A stretch of DNA of 64,000 nt from Psettodes erumei (Eukaryota; Chordata; Actinopteri; Pleuronectiformes; Psettodidae). A program made the position numbers and the translations under genes. This document shows, one piece after another, positions 1 through 11,971 of the stretch. The stretch covers positions 1,922,001 through 1,986,000 of the forward strand of contig JAFBJZ010000635.1 in NCBI GenBank assembly GCA_016785225.1. Reading direction: 5' to 3'. The notes under the pieces were generated by a model that did no database searches, had not been told where the DNA came from, and saw only the letters and a list, made by a program, of their open reading frames with translations. Position 1 is the stretch's first letter. Each line of letters starts with the position of its first letter.

Positions 1-3000
1 AGGTGAATTATGCTGATTGGACTGCTAATGTAAAGTGCAGCACTACTGGAAAACTCTTCGGAACTCACATGAACCATAACACTGAGCTTGAAGTTGTTGG
101 TCTTGCTGCCAGGATCACCAATGATGCCCGTTTCAACTCACAGCCAATGCGCTTTGATCACACCATCCGCTGCAGCATTGTTCCTTTTGATTTCAACCTT
201 GATGCCATCTTTAATGCTGATGGAGACATCACCATGTATGGAAAGCACAGTGCCCAGCTCTATGGCAAGTTCCTCCTTAAAGCACAACCCTTGGCTTTCG
301 CTAGCTCACATGAATGCAGAGCATCAGTAACTCAGCAGCTGGAAAATAGTTTTTCTCTTGAGACCACATTTGACAACAAGATGGACACTGTTCTGTCACT
401 CCAAGAGCAAAGGACCAGTTTTGTAATGAAGTCTAAAATGAATGATCATGCCTTTAATCAGGACATGAGTATATACAACACTGCTGAGAGAACTGGGATT
501 GAAGTCTCTGGCACCATCCTAACAAACATCCTCAACACAGACTCCACAAACAACCAGGAATTCTCCATCTCTGGCTTCCTCAAGTATGACAAAAACACAG
601 ACAGTCACATAATTCAGATCCCCCTGATTGAAAATCTGCCTGCCTACCTGGAAAGCATCAAGGGCTTGGTTGTGCATATTGCAGAGGCACTGAAAGACTA
701 CATCAACAATGAGGAGATAAGGGCAAAACTTGAGGCTCTTCCCCAGCATGTAAGTGACTTTGTTTCTCAACTGAATATCAAAGGCAAATTAATTCAACTG
801 AAGCAGTATCTCAGTGATTTTGCCCAAGAATATGCCATCTCCATGGAGGATGTGAAGGCATCTTTGAGAAACTTAAATTTTGCTTTTGAAAAACTCCTGG
901 CTGATGTCACTGTTTACATCCAACACTTTGCAGCTATGCTGAAGGAGATTATTGTTCGTGGCACCTTCCCTGAAACAATTATTCAGAATATCCAGCAACA
1001 ACTGAATGCCTTTAACGAAGAATATGACATCAAGGCTATGGTTGTGTATGTGATTGATACCATAAGAGAGATGGTCCAGCAGATTGACTTGGAAAAATTG
1101 AGGGGCAGCAGCATCGCATTCCTGCATGATATTGATGCCAAGTATGAAATCAAGGCTAAACTACAGACAATTATGACAGATGTGAAACAAATTATTGAGA
1201 CCTTTGACATGCAGAAATTTGTTCCAGAGCTGAAAAGGTACATTTCATCGATCAACTTCAAAGCTTACATTGATGGACTAGTTCGTCAGATTCCCACAGA
1301 GATTTTCAGGGAGATAACTGATTCTGTTCAGGAAATGATTCAGGATCTTGACCTCCTCGGTAAGATCAACACATTCTATGCCAAGATAAGAGAACTGATT
1401 GTTAAGTTTGAGGCTGACAAAAAGTTTCAAGCTGTCTTGGAAAAGGCTGTGGAGTTCATCAAGCAGTTGAGAATTGAAGAAACCATTGGGGCTGTAGTCA
1501 AGATGGTGAAGGATGCAGACATACCTAACAAATTCATGTATGTCTTTGAGGGTGCTATCAACTACTTGAAAGCAACTCAAGTCAAGGACATAATTCAACA
1601 ACTGAATTTGTGTATTGAAACTCTTGTGCAAAGACTAAACTCACTGAATTACAATGACGCTGTGGACTATACCAATCAAATTATTGCGGACTATACTTCC
1701 TACCTGAATGAGCTGATCAGGACTCTTGAAATCCCCCAGAAACTTGAGGCAACAAGAGAGTTTTTCAGTCTTGTCCTATCCTCTGTAAGAGGCATCATGG
1801 AAAGTGTGAGAGAAATAAGAATTGCAGAAATGATTAAATCTGTAAAAGATGTCATTGATGGTGTTGTGCTGGATAACCTTAAGAAGTTTGCTGAATATGT
1901 AAAAGAGGAAATTACAAATCTGGATTTCAAAGCCGAGATAACCTCTTATCTGGACTGCATCAGCAAGTACTACAGGAGGGTCATAACCATCATGACTGAT
2001 ATGTTCTCCAGTATGATTGAGATGATTAAGAAGGTGGCACCTGAGCAAAAAATCATCAGTGAGGTTCAGCAGATCACTGACGGCCTGATCATGGAATTGA
2101 AGAAAGCTGAGTTGATCATGCCATCCTTCACCATTCCCCTCACTGATCTTGTTGTGCCTTCCATGATGTTCAGGATGGATAAGTTTGAACAGTTTGAAAT
2201 CCCAACACAGCTGGACATCCCTGAATTTACTATTTTGGGCTTCCACAAGGTAACAGCTACCACAATCTCCTTTGATGACATCAAGCAGAGAATCATTGAA
2301 CTAATTGATTTCATTGCGAACTATGAAATCAAAATTCCTGATGTGGATGCTTTCTTTGGCGGCCTGACAATGAGCTACCTTCCTTCCATGCCTGAGATAA
2401 CCTTACCAGATATCACTCTTCCTGAGATCTCATTCCCTACCATCCCACAAGTTCCTGTAGAAAAGCTTGTTAAGTCTCTTCAGGTGCCTGAGATTAAGCT
2501 GCCAACCATTCCAAGTGAGATCATGGTACCATGCTTTGGCAAAATCTATGGTGAGATCAAATTTCTCTCTCCCATCTACACTTTCAAGACATCTGCTGAG
2601 TTCCAGAACACCACTGAGAATAAAATGACACCTCAGTTTACTGGATTCCTTACCTCCCAGGCCACATCTCCAAGCTTTGAAATTCTCACTTACAAACTTG
2701 ACTCCACTGCCCGTATTGCAATCCCAAAAATGAGTCGTGTTGTTGTATCTGAGACTCTGAAATTCAGCTATCTGGCTCTTGGAGTTGAACATCAGGCATC
2801 TGTAACTCTCTATGGCCTGTCAGGCCAGGCCCAAGCCAAGACTTCAGTTAAAATTACCACTACACCTTACACTGCAGAAGTTATGAACACTGCCTTTATT
2901 GCTATGGAAGAAGGAATGTCTGCTTCTCTTGATACAACTTACACCCATCTATTAAACCTTCCTTTCGACATCAGGAGCGAGGCCACTATAACACAGAAAT

Positions 3001-6000
3001 CAATTGCTCGCCAAGATGGACTCACCTTCACTCTCACTGTTGACAATTCAGGCACTGGTAAGGTTAATGCCAATGATGGCAAACACAAGAGCAACTTGCA
3101 TTTGTCACTCACTCCCAGCCTTGTCACTCTAACTTTCTCTGGTGACACAGACTCTACAATCTTGAAGATGAAACAGCAAATTGCTGCTGAATTTGGAACC
3201 CTTACCTACTTCAAGTTTAATGTCCGCAATGAAGCAGAGGCACCAGTCATTAAGAACAGTCTTCTTGTAGCATCTGGAAATGCCAACCTTTATGATATGA
3301 AGGTTGAGCTGAAAGCAAACCATGACACTGAAATGTATGGTGCAGTGAGTGGAGTCCTGTCCAATGGAATCAACATTGTGGTCCGTCCTGTCGAGTTTGT
3401 CTTTGAACTCCAAAACAAAGGAAATGCCAAGGTCAACATTTTTGAAGCTTTGACGGCTAAGATAGATCTACAGAATGATTACTCGGCCATCTTCAAACCT
3501 GACAGCCAACAGATGAACACTCTAGCTTTGGCTCGCCTCAATCAGTACAAAATGTTCTACAACTTCACTGTTGACAATAATAAAAATGAGGCTGGCATCT
3601 TTGCTGCCATAGATGGTGAGGCTAATCTTGACTTCCTGACATCCCCCATCACCATTCCTGAGCTAGATCTGCCTTTTGTTGACTTCCGTACTCCAGCTAT
3701 CATTGATCTGAACTTGTACGAGCAGACTGGACTGAAGAACATTTTGACCACCACTGAGCAGACTGTTGATGTAGATGCCAAGATTGTTTACCAGAAAAGT
3801 AAGACTGCCCCACTTGTTGATATGATTGGTCTGATCCAGATTCCCTCTGTGGGTAACGTGATCACCGAACTGTCCTTCAAGTCTACCATTATCAATCTGA
3901 ATGTCAATGCTGGACTGTATGCTGAGGATAATCTTGTGTTCCGCCTGGGAGCTATTACTGCCTCTGTGTTTGAGGGTCTGAAAGCCAAGCTTGATGGCAC
4001 CACTAGTCTGACCACCAAGAGAGGAATCAAGTTGGCCAATTCCCTGTCCCTTGAAAATCGTTACATTGAAGGCACTCATGACAGCACCATCAGTATGAGT
4101 ACTGAAACTTTTGAACCTGTAGTCTCTGTGGCAACTATTGCAAAGATTGCCCTGCCTATACTTAATCTGGAAGCAAACCAAAATCTTGTTGCAGACACCA
4201 AAACCAAAGCAAATGCTGTTTCCACCTTGAGGATGAAGGCTGATTTCGACATCCCTGTGATCAAGGCTGTTGGAATGGTTGAGGCTAGTCAAAGTCTGAC
4301 ACTGGAGGGAACACTTGAGTATATTTCCATGGAGTCAGCCACCAGAGCAAACATGGATGGCACCATGCTTGAGAACTATATAGTTTTGGGAATCCTTGAT
4401 AATGAGATTAATATGTACCTGAATAACGATGGGCTACGCTCCACGGCCAAGATTATTGCCGATGCCAAACTTAACCATGGAACCAACAGAGTCATTGGCC
4501 TGGATGTAAATACCAATCTTGCTGCTGAAGCCTCCCTGAACCGTGTCTATGCAGTGCTGAAATATTCTGGCAACAATGAGGCAAATCTCTTTAATTTCAA
4601 CACCAATGGGAAGCACACTGCCCAAGCAACCATTGACTTTGCACCAATATCTTCCTTGACTGCTGATATTGAGATTAATGTCGCTCAGCCAAGCAGCCTG
4701 GGTGAACTCGCCATCTTTGAGAAAACTGTTGCTGAGGTGACAGCTGCCAAGCAGAAGATCTCTACCAATGCCAAGTTTGTGAGCCCACTGTACACCACAA
4801 ACCTGATAACTGAAGTTGAGGGCAATGCTCCTGTCTTCAAAGTAATCTTTAAGTCCATTGCCACCTCTGTGATTGCTCCTTTGGAGTATGATATGGATGG
4901 TGAGTTGATGTGGTTTCCCAAACACAATTATCTTAATTTTTTGGCAAGCACTGTTATTCGCTAAATCTTAAGAAAATTATTTCTTTCCATAGCATCCACA
5001 ACTGCAAATTTTGAGAATGGAGCTCTGAACATGATTAGCAAGGCTGTCCTGAAGCACAGTGATGTAACCATGGATGTCAATCATGTCATTATCCAGGCCT
5101 TGAGGTAACATCTGGTGTTCATTATACAAATACACAATGTGTTAAATACCTGCTTCTCTGGGTTATGATAACTCTTTTTATTCATATTTTAGAAGAAAGC
5201 GCCAGGCTGATGACAGGTAAATATTCAATTTACTCTTTTTTTCTTTATTTTCATTTTACCATTATTTAACCTATGGAAACAAAATTCCTTTTATCAGGTT
5301 GAGAAGTATTCAGGATTTGTCATTTGAAAGGCTTTATTTCTTCTCCAGCATCTCTCGCCATACCCTGAATATGGACATCACCGGTCCTGCTTACACCTAT
5401 GTGAACCTGCGTTATGCCGCTCGCAGAGATGGTGTCAGTGCCTCAGTATCAAACCCATCTGCTGGCTTCCTGGGCCTTCAGTTTAATGGCAGAGTCCCAT
5501 CTCAAATGAGTGCAAGAGTCTATGGTCGTCTTCCTGTGAGTATCATTAAATAACCTTTTTTTAAACAGTCGGAAATTAAATACTAAAATCAAAATATGTG
5601 TAAAACAATATTTTGTTTTCTTCTGCTCAACAGTCTATCCCAGATGTTGATACTGACATCTTGGTCATCAGATCATCTTCTAGGAATGCTGATAAGATAA
5701 ACTTGCAGATATCTTACAACATGGAGGCACCAAAAGTAATGCTCTATGAGCTGAAGATGAAAATCACTTCCATCATCTCTACATTAACAATGTTTGCTGA
5801 CAGGTACCAGATCACAAGGAACATGGGGGAGTTGAAGAATGCTGCTGTTAACCGCATCACCGAGGCATATAATGCTGTAATCAGCTATGATGATCAGATG
5901 AGCCAGTTGTCAATCTTCTTCAGGAACATCATTGTTGAGTACCAGAAGACTGTCCAGGTCTTCCTGGATGCTGTAATCAAAGTCTTGAGGGAGACCCAGT

Positions 6001-6629
6001 TCAAACTGCCTGGATCTGATGAGATAACTACTCTCCCTGAGGTTCTGAAGAAGCTGACCAGAAGTATTGCAGCTATGCTGGATGCAACCATCCAAATTAT
6101 CTATGATAATATGGGGGTGTACTATAACATCTTTGTTGAGAAGATCAGCAACATGAAATTACGCATGCCAATTGGTGATGCGGTTACTGGAAGCCAGATC
6201 TTAGATCAGGTCAAAACAACTTTTACGAAAATATTTGATGAACTGGTGGACTTTGTGAAAAATATGGAGAGTCTTGACACAATGTTAGTGAAGATGGGTG
6301 AGACCCTGAAGGCTATTGTTGATAAATCTCAGGAGTTTGTTGAATCTATCAAGTCTGACTATTTAGATGCAGTGTTTATCAACATCAATGTCTTCTATCG
6401 TAAAGTGATTACTCTCACGAAAGATGTTATTGACCAGTTTACTGCCCTAAATATGGAGCAGCTCACCATTGCATTTGAGAACATTGTAGACATGTTCATT
6501 TATGTAGTGGACCAGTTCAATAACAATGTTTCTGGTTTCCTGCAGCAAGCTTCAGAGGAGGTTCAAACCTATGTGAAAGTTAGTGAAGGAAGGCTCGAGC
6601 TTGACCTTCCTTTTCCCTTTGAACAGTGA
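1..6629 (+). CDS. apob: Apolipoprotein B, C-terminal ~2071 residues (partial, 5' end outside window)
   Basis: ApoB is the non-exchangeable structural protein of VLDL/LDL-type lipoproteins, secreted by liver and intestine. Visible coding exons are <3-4899, 4993-5104, 5193-5216 (24-nt microexon), 5349-5535 and 5634-6629, joined at GT-AG sites with the frame kept, stop TGA 6627-6629. The reading begins inside the giant exon equivalent to human exon 26. Features in order: beta-rich repeats with a YGKHSAQLYGKFLLKAQPLAF block; a long run of amphipathic helices (about nt 600-2130); the PLTDLVVPS/PEFTILGF and P-E-I-x-L-P repeats (2130-2540); a second beta belt with a TTKRGIKLA block (4011-4037); and a final helical domain in the last exon ending in YVKVSEGRLELDL, resembling the human C-terminus. 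Compared with human APOB as I remember it, the second beta belt and the last helical domain are shorter. Teleosts carry apoB paralogues (a/b); I cannot tell which this is. Family assignment is very secure, paralogue is not. Confidence 0.96.
5193..5216 (+). CDS. apob: apob 24-nt microexon encoding a multibasic RRKRQADD segment
   Basis: The exon is flanked by a pyrimidine-rich tract with AG at 5191-5192 and by a GTAAAT donor at 5217. The preceding exon ends in phase 2 (AG), so with the microexon the peptide reads ALRRKRQADDS-ISRHT. Skipping it (24 nt = 8 codons) keeps the frame and gives ALS-ISRHT. The flanking exons of 112 and 187 nt are close to the sizes I recall for human APOB exons 27 and 28, so the microexon looks like an addition relative to mammals. 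Seen directly: splice sites, length and encoded residues. Inferred: that it is used. Confidence 0.75.
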
Positions 6630-6875
6630 GGAACCCTCTCAGGCTGTGGCCTACATCCATATGAAACACTACCAACCATTCAGAATACATGTTTGAAAGG
6701 AGTTAAGATGATTAGCTCTTTAACCATATTTATAACAATGAGTTTAACAGAAACATCTGCTATATAATTTTAATTTACATGGTTTATCGTGTGCAAACAT
6801 TGAATATGTTACATTTCATTGAAATGCTGTTGCAAAGAGAGACGAACACCAATAAAATACATCAATACAGTATCA
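6630..6875 (+). terminator. apob: apob 3'UTR with poly(A) signal
   Basis: Non-coding sequence directly follows the apoB stop. A canonical AATAAA lies at 6851-6856, about 220 nt downstream of the stop. The 3' end is placed 15-25 nt after that hexamer by rule; the cleavage site itself is not visible. Confidence 0.75.
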
Positions 6876-9800
6876 CAGATTCCCTGCTTCATGGTATTTT
6901 TTTTAAATTCACATCCAAACTTATATTGTGTATTGTGTATATATAGTGTTGCAGTTTGCATGAATCTCACTGCTTTGCAAAAACAAATAATTTGCTGACT
7001 GTAAAGGTTTAAGTTATCTACTAAAACACTAAAAGAAAACACAAGAAACACAAATACAGAGCAGACAATGAAACTTTTGTTTACTTGAGCTATTAGCCAG
7101 AGCTTTGTTATACAGTAGAGAAAGGTTTACATATCATAAACTGAATTTAATGGGCATGTAATCATAATTTAAATTCCAGGTAAAAGGAAAAAACCAAGAC
7201 TGATTCTCACATTACAATCCAGATATTCTTTCGGCTCCCTCTTGATTCTCTGTTTTAATTTCATCTTCCTTCAAGTCTGAACTACACCTTATCCTCAGAT
7301 TCATAAATTATTTAGATACATATTGCTTGTCATTCGGAAAGCAACACAATGTCTTTCATCCTACAGCCGTGAGAATGGCTGTAATGGAATGGAATACAAA
7401 GACCACAACACAAATACTCCAAGCACAGTTCACAATATATTCTTTTCAGTAACTGTCTCGCTTTTCTTTCAGGAGAGAGCAAACACGGATGGATTACTGA
7501 TTTATTGCCATCTAGTGGTAGAAACTGAGAATTGTATCTCATCTTTTCTAAGATTAGTTATTGAAAACCTTCACAACAACCAACTCAGCTAGAAGCAATC
7601 ATTCTGTTTGAGCATACAAATTAGATAACTGTGTCCTTCATGTTGTTGTTCATTTGGCGTGTGTTTGAACACAGCTTGACCACTAAAAATTTGATTTCTC
7701 ACTATCTGTAGTGTGAATGTAAAATATCTCACCATAGATTTACCTTTGTGTATATTCAACCAAACTTAAGCAAGACGTAAGCAGAACTCCTTCATAAATG
7801 CCTATGATGCATATAAATACTACATTAATTAGTTAGTTCGTGTGTTGGAAACGGGAAAATTGTCAAGCGTAAGAATTGAGAGACTTTGACGACAGTCAAA
7901 CTGTGATTGCTAAACAACTGGGTAAGAGCATGTCCAAACCAACAGTTTTTGTGGGGTATTTGTTGTACGAAGTGGTCTGTACCTACCAAAATTGGTCCAC
8001 GTGGGCACAAGTGGTGAAGTGGTGAGAGGTTCAAGGCTCGCCGTTGCGCATGGGGTACTAACGTGGGAAACGAAGGCTGGCCCTTGTGGTTAGATCCAGC
8101 AAGCCAGCTAGCTAGCTAACAAAATCGTCCGTGGCTAGCAGAAATATGACAAAAATACTATTCAAATGAAGACAATTGATACAAACTTAAATCGGAACAT
8201 ATTGAAACTTCTGTAATAACGAGTTATAAAAATGTCTGTCTGCAGGTAGGTTTGAAAAGTAGTTGGTTTTGTTGTTGTTGTTTTTTTTTTTACATTTAAA
8301 GGGTGCCAGATTACGAACTTTTTTTTTAAAAAAATTATAATTTAAAATTTCTACAGGATTAATCGTGGTTCCAAGAAGCTTTCTGATTCTGATAAGTAAA
8401 AATTAAATTCAGTTTTCACTTGTTGCAATAACATATGTAGACCGGTAGGTGCCACTGTCTACTCAGCAACATGTAAAACCCAGACTACTTTTATTCTACA
8501 AACTCACTACTGTCCATAGCTGTTTGCTCCCTGAGGTCCACAGACAACCTCAGAGTGGGAGTGAGGTCATCACACACATGCACACTCACCGCACACACAA
8601 CAGTCTGTGTGCATGGTACAATCAGATAAGACGACTGCTGCTGTTTTGGCATGTGTGTGTTGGAGTTTGTTGGTGGAATTTTATGGTATTATGGGTAGGC
8701 ATGTGTATCATATTGAGATCTACAAAAAAGCCTCTTGGAGCTCTGCTAACTTCACCAAACACAGTAAAGTTCATGGAACTCCAATGTACTTTGCCTAAGC
8801 TTTCCCAAACGTTACATTGAGGTTCAGATTCCTCCAGATTATCTCTGAGGTGGACCTTTGGGTGTCTTCTCAGAGGTTCTTTGCAGGCCTCAGTGGCATG
8901 TCAGGTTGTTAAAACAGAGGTTCATCCTATTGATCTCTGATTGGCCAGTGCCAGGACTTGAAGACCTTCTTTTATCCCAAATGCTTCTTCTAATGGAACT
9001 TACTGTTGAGGGATGAACTTCCTTCCAGCAAACAACCTTTGCATGAAATGATTAACATGACTAGAGAGGACCTTTGTACCATTTGCTAAATGCAGTAACA
9101 TCATAACAAGTAGAGAGACAGATTATTTGGCCTAATATTTGAACGGCAATACAAGAAAAATACTGATAAATTTTACATTCATATATTTATACTAAACATT
9201 AGTATGTACGTAGTTTCTTCAAGGCTTGTGAACTCCATACAGTGCTCTAGGCACTGAGGATAAAGGGCAAAATACTGTATGATATTGACTGAATTTTCCT
9301 CACATTAAATCCAAACCTTCCCAGTCAAGAATTTCCTATAATAAACCTTATTTAGATGCCACAGTTGCGGTCTAGATTTCATGGGTCCAGAAAATCAATA
9401 ACCCTTTTGTTTTCAATATAACAACTGCTCTCCGGAAGATGTAACTGATAAGTTTTTTTGCTAGTCTCTAATTTTATAAAAGAAATATGTGCAACTACTT
9501 GATTAACTCTCTCAGGGTACAGGAAGGTACAAGAATTGAGTCAATGAAAGTAAATTTTCCGCCCACTTGTTCTTGTCTATCTTTTATTTGCAAATGCACT
9601 GTGTAAATCCACCTCTGTGCTGTACAGTACATAATATAATTGAATTTCCTCATTCTGTTTACATATGTAGATAATCCGTGTTTTTAATTGTGTTGATCTA
9701 ACGTATTTACACACTGTCATGATGTACAGCACATTCTCCATCAGTATCGGCTGCAAAGAGAAAACCATATCAACTGATCAATGAAACACCCTTGCAAAGA

Positions 9801-10390
9801 TGACAGCAGAACCTCTGTTTGAATTGTCAGAGAGGACAGAAAGATAAAGTCCTGAGTTTATTTCCATCTTTGCCCCTGGTGTTTACACAGTTAAAGAATG
9901 TCTGAGTCATTAAATGTCTGACATCAAGAAGCAGTTATAAAGAACATAAAACCTTGAAAATTTGGAAACACCACATGTTTGATGAAGTCCAGAGGCCTGT
10001 AAGGGCCATTCCAAAAGCTTCACTTTGTGTTTCTTGAAGGTGTTCATGGTGGTGAGTTCAGGTTTGCTTTAGATGTCATGATGTAGATCATTGTCCTGTT
10101 GTGGACAACAACCTCTTTGAAGTTTCAAATTTCCATTGCTGTTTATTTTTTTTTTGGCAATTTGAAATACAACCTGATAGAGCATTACCATTTGCACAAA
10201 GGAAAAAGGATTTGTATTTTCTTCACTTAAAAAATTAACATAGCATACAACCATAACTGTGCATATTATAATGCATACATTTTAGTATGTGGTCGCGTCA
10301 TTTGCAGTTTTTACTGTTCTGAATTTTGGTATGTCCCTCTTTTTGTGGATTCTTTTGTCTGCTCCGCCACCGAATTGCGTGCTTTTATTT
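6876..10390. other. Intergenic region between apob and susd6
   Basis: AT-rich sequence without a credible protein gene. Short open frames here lack family features. It contains a Tc1-like transposase relic (about 7845-8105), a GCTAGCTAGCTA tract near 8107-8120, poly(T) runs (8281-8292) and A/T tracts (8319-8350). The last ~100 bases become CpG-richer as the susd6 first exon is approached. Confidence 0.7.
7845..8105 (+). pseudogene. Decayed Tc1/mariner-type transposase fragment (N-terminal DNA-binding region)
   Basis: From 7882 one frame reads DFDDSQTVIAKQLGKSMSKP, followed by a segment resembling the paired-like helix-turn-helix of fish Tc1 transposases (typical FDKGQIVMARRLGQSISK-type start, then a V-G-x(5)-V-V-x-x-Y-Q-x-WS block). 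The WS at the end of that block is followed by an in-frame TGA near 8020; farther on, the GKRRLALVVRSS block (about 8065-8100) lies in a shifted context. Homology then stops at a GCTAGCTAGCTA tract. No terminal inverted repeats or DDE domain were found, so this is a 5' fragment and inactive. The class call rests on remembered fish Tc1 sequences. Confidence 0.8.
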
Positions 10391-10714
10391 TGAAGTCGAG
10401 CCTCGTGGATTGGCCTTTGACAGATATGGACCCGCCCTTTTTTCACAAGGTAGCCATGGAGACCGCGCGAGAGCGAGGCAGCTGGTAGCGAGCCCTAGCA
10501 GTGAGTGTTTCCGCTTACCTAAAATAAAGAGCTGACGAGCCGAGGACGAGGAAACAGCGGAGCAACACTGACAAGAGCCAGACGACGAAAACATTACATA
10601 TATATCGTATATTGTTTTGCCACCTTCTCGTTTGGGTGTCGCCTATATTGACCGCGAATGCCTCGAATGTGATCGAGAGGGGAGAGAGGCTTGCTGCTGG
10701 TAACCTTTACGTTG
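10391..10714 (+). promoter_or_regulatory. susd6: susd6 promoter region and non-coding exon 1
   Basis: A locally CpG-rich stretch (for example CGCGCGAGAGCGAGG at 10463-10477) ends in a consensus donor, TTG|GTGAGT, at 10714/10715. The first coding exon (17118) begins with 41 nt of leader after an acceptor, so a spliced non-coding first exon is required, and this is the best candidate upstream. The transcription start is not determined. A second possible donor, CAG|TGAGTG-like, occurs near 10500 but lacks a proper GT. Confidence 0.6.
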
Positions 10715-11953
10715 GTGAGTCTTGTCTGTTTTTTTCGCCAGCTAAACACAGATAGGCCACTACGAGATTTCCTGTTTCTCCTTATCTCTCCGTTCGCCGC
10801 CTGTTTTTTGCTCATTGTAAAATTACGAACACCAAAAACAAATGTTGCCGACGCTACGTCAACGTTTAATAACTTATCAAGGAGGATAACGAGTTGTCAA
10901 TTTTGTGTTGATCAAGTAGAAGAAGTGTGTGTTTAATTAAGCTAGCCGTGGCTGCTGTTAATGTCCGTTAACGTTTGGATATTTTGTTTATGTCAAGACC
11001 ACCTCGTAGCATTCAGATGGGATATAACTTCTAATCACATGGAATATCCCAGTTTGACGAACTGCTTAAATTACAACGAAAGCAGGAAAAACGGTTCTTT
11101 GTTGTAGTCGGACCTGGGTCCGCTGTAACAGCTGTACATTTTGGTCATGTGAACAATAATCGGTAGCACGGTTTTAGCGGCTGTACAGTAAAACAAAACC
11201 GATAATAGCCGTCGTATTCGTGGTGTGTGAACGTGATATAAACCGAAATGCAGTTGTAGCTATGTTACTTTGTTGGAATGGGGTTGTCTTTGTTTTTGTC
11301 CGCCGTTGTGTGCGTGTGCATGTGTGTTGGCAGCCCATTGCACTCTTTGTTTAAATAGCTCGCAGTACAGTTGCACGTGTCGAAGCGTGTGACTCTGCTT
11401 TAGAGCTGCCATGAAGACAAGTTGAACACGCTTGGTACCGTTGCAGGGATCATAATGAGTTTGGATCCCCCGTCCCATTCCCACTCCCCTCGCTTGTTGT
11501 TCCTGAAAACAGTTTGCTGTTAGTTTGGTTCAAGATGTGGCAGTTGCCATTGCCGTTTTTTTTAATCATCAAGCATACAGTTTGTGAAACCACTGATCAT
11601 AGGAAAGTGTTCAAGTCTGATGTCGCTCGTGTTGTGTCTAATTACGGGCTGTGGCCAATGTTTTCATCAAATCCTTGTGTGCCACATGTTGAGAGAGTTG
11701 GGGTGGAGGATACAGTACAGTGAATCTGCCATCTACTGCTTTTTGCAACATCATTTTTGTAGCTGTAGCTATCTGTTTTATGTGTTGTGCAGTGTTGTAA
11801 CTCACAATTATTTTTGCCATTGATTCATCTGCCAGTGATTTTCTCAATTAACTGATGAGTCACTTGGTCTGAGCAGCATCAGAAAAAATGAAAAGAAATT
11901 CCTGGACAAGGTGATGCCAATAAATGTCTTGTATTATCCAACCACCAGTCCAA

Positions 11954-11971
11954 CCCCCCCCCCCCCCCCCC
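11954..11971. repeat. C homopolymer (18 bases) in susd6 intron 1
   Basis: Uninterrupted C run; on the minus strand a G run. Prone to sequencing error in length. Confidence 0.9.

Noticed and set aside
3663..4292. 209-codon antisense open frame opposite apob
   Set aside because: It is a shadow of the apoB coding strand; the sense frame carries clear family homology.
5298..5348. Upstream acceptor (TTATCAG at 5297) adding 17 in-frame codons to the apob 187-nt exon
   Set aside because: The acceptor at 5348 has a better pyrimidine tract (TTTATTTCTTCTCCAG), gives an exon close in size to the human equivalent as I recall it, and restores homology at once. The upstream site may be a minor alternative.
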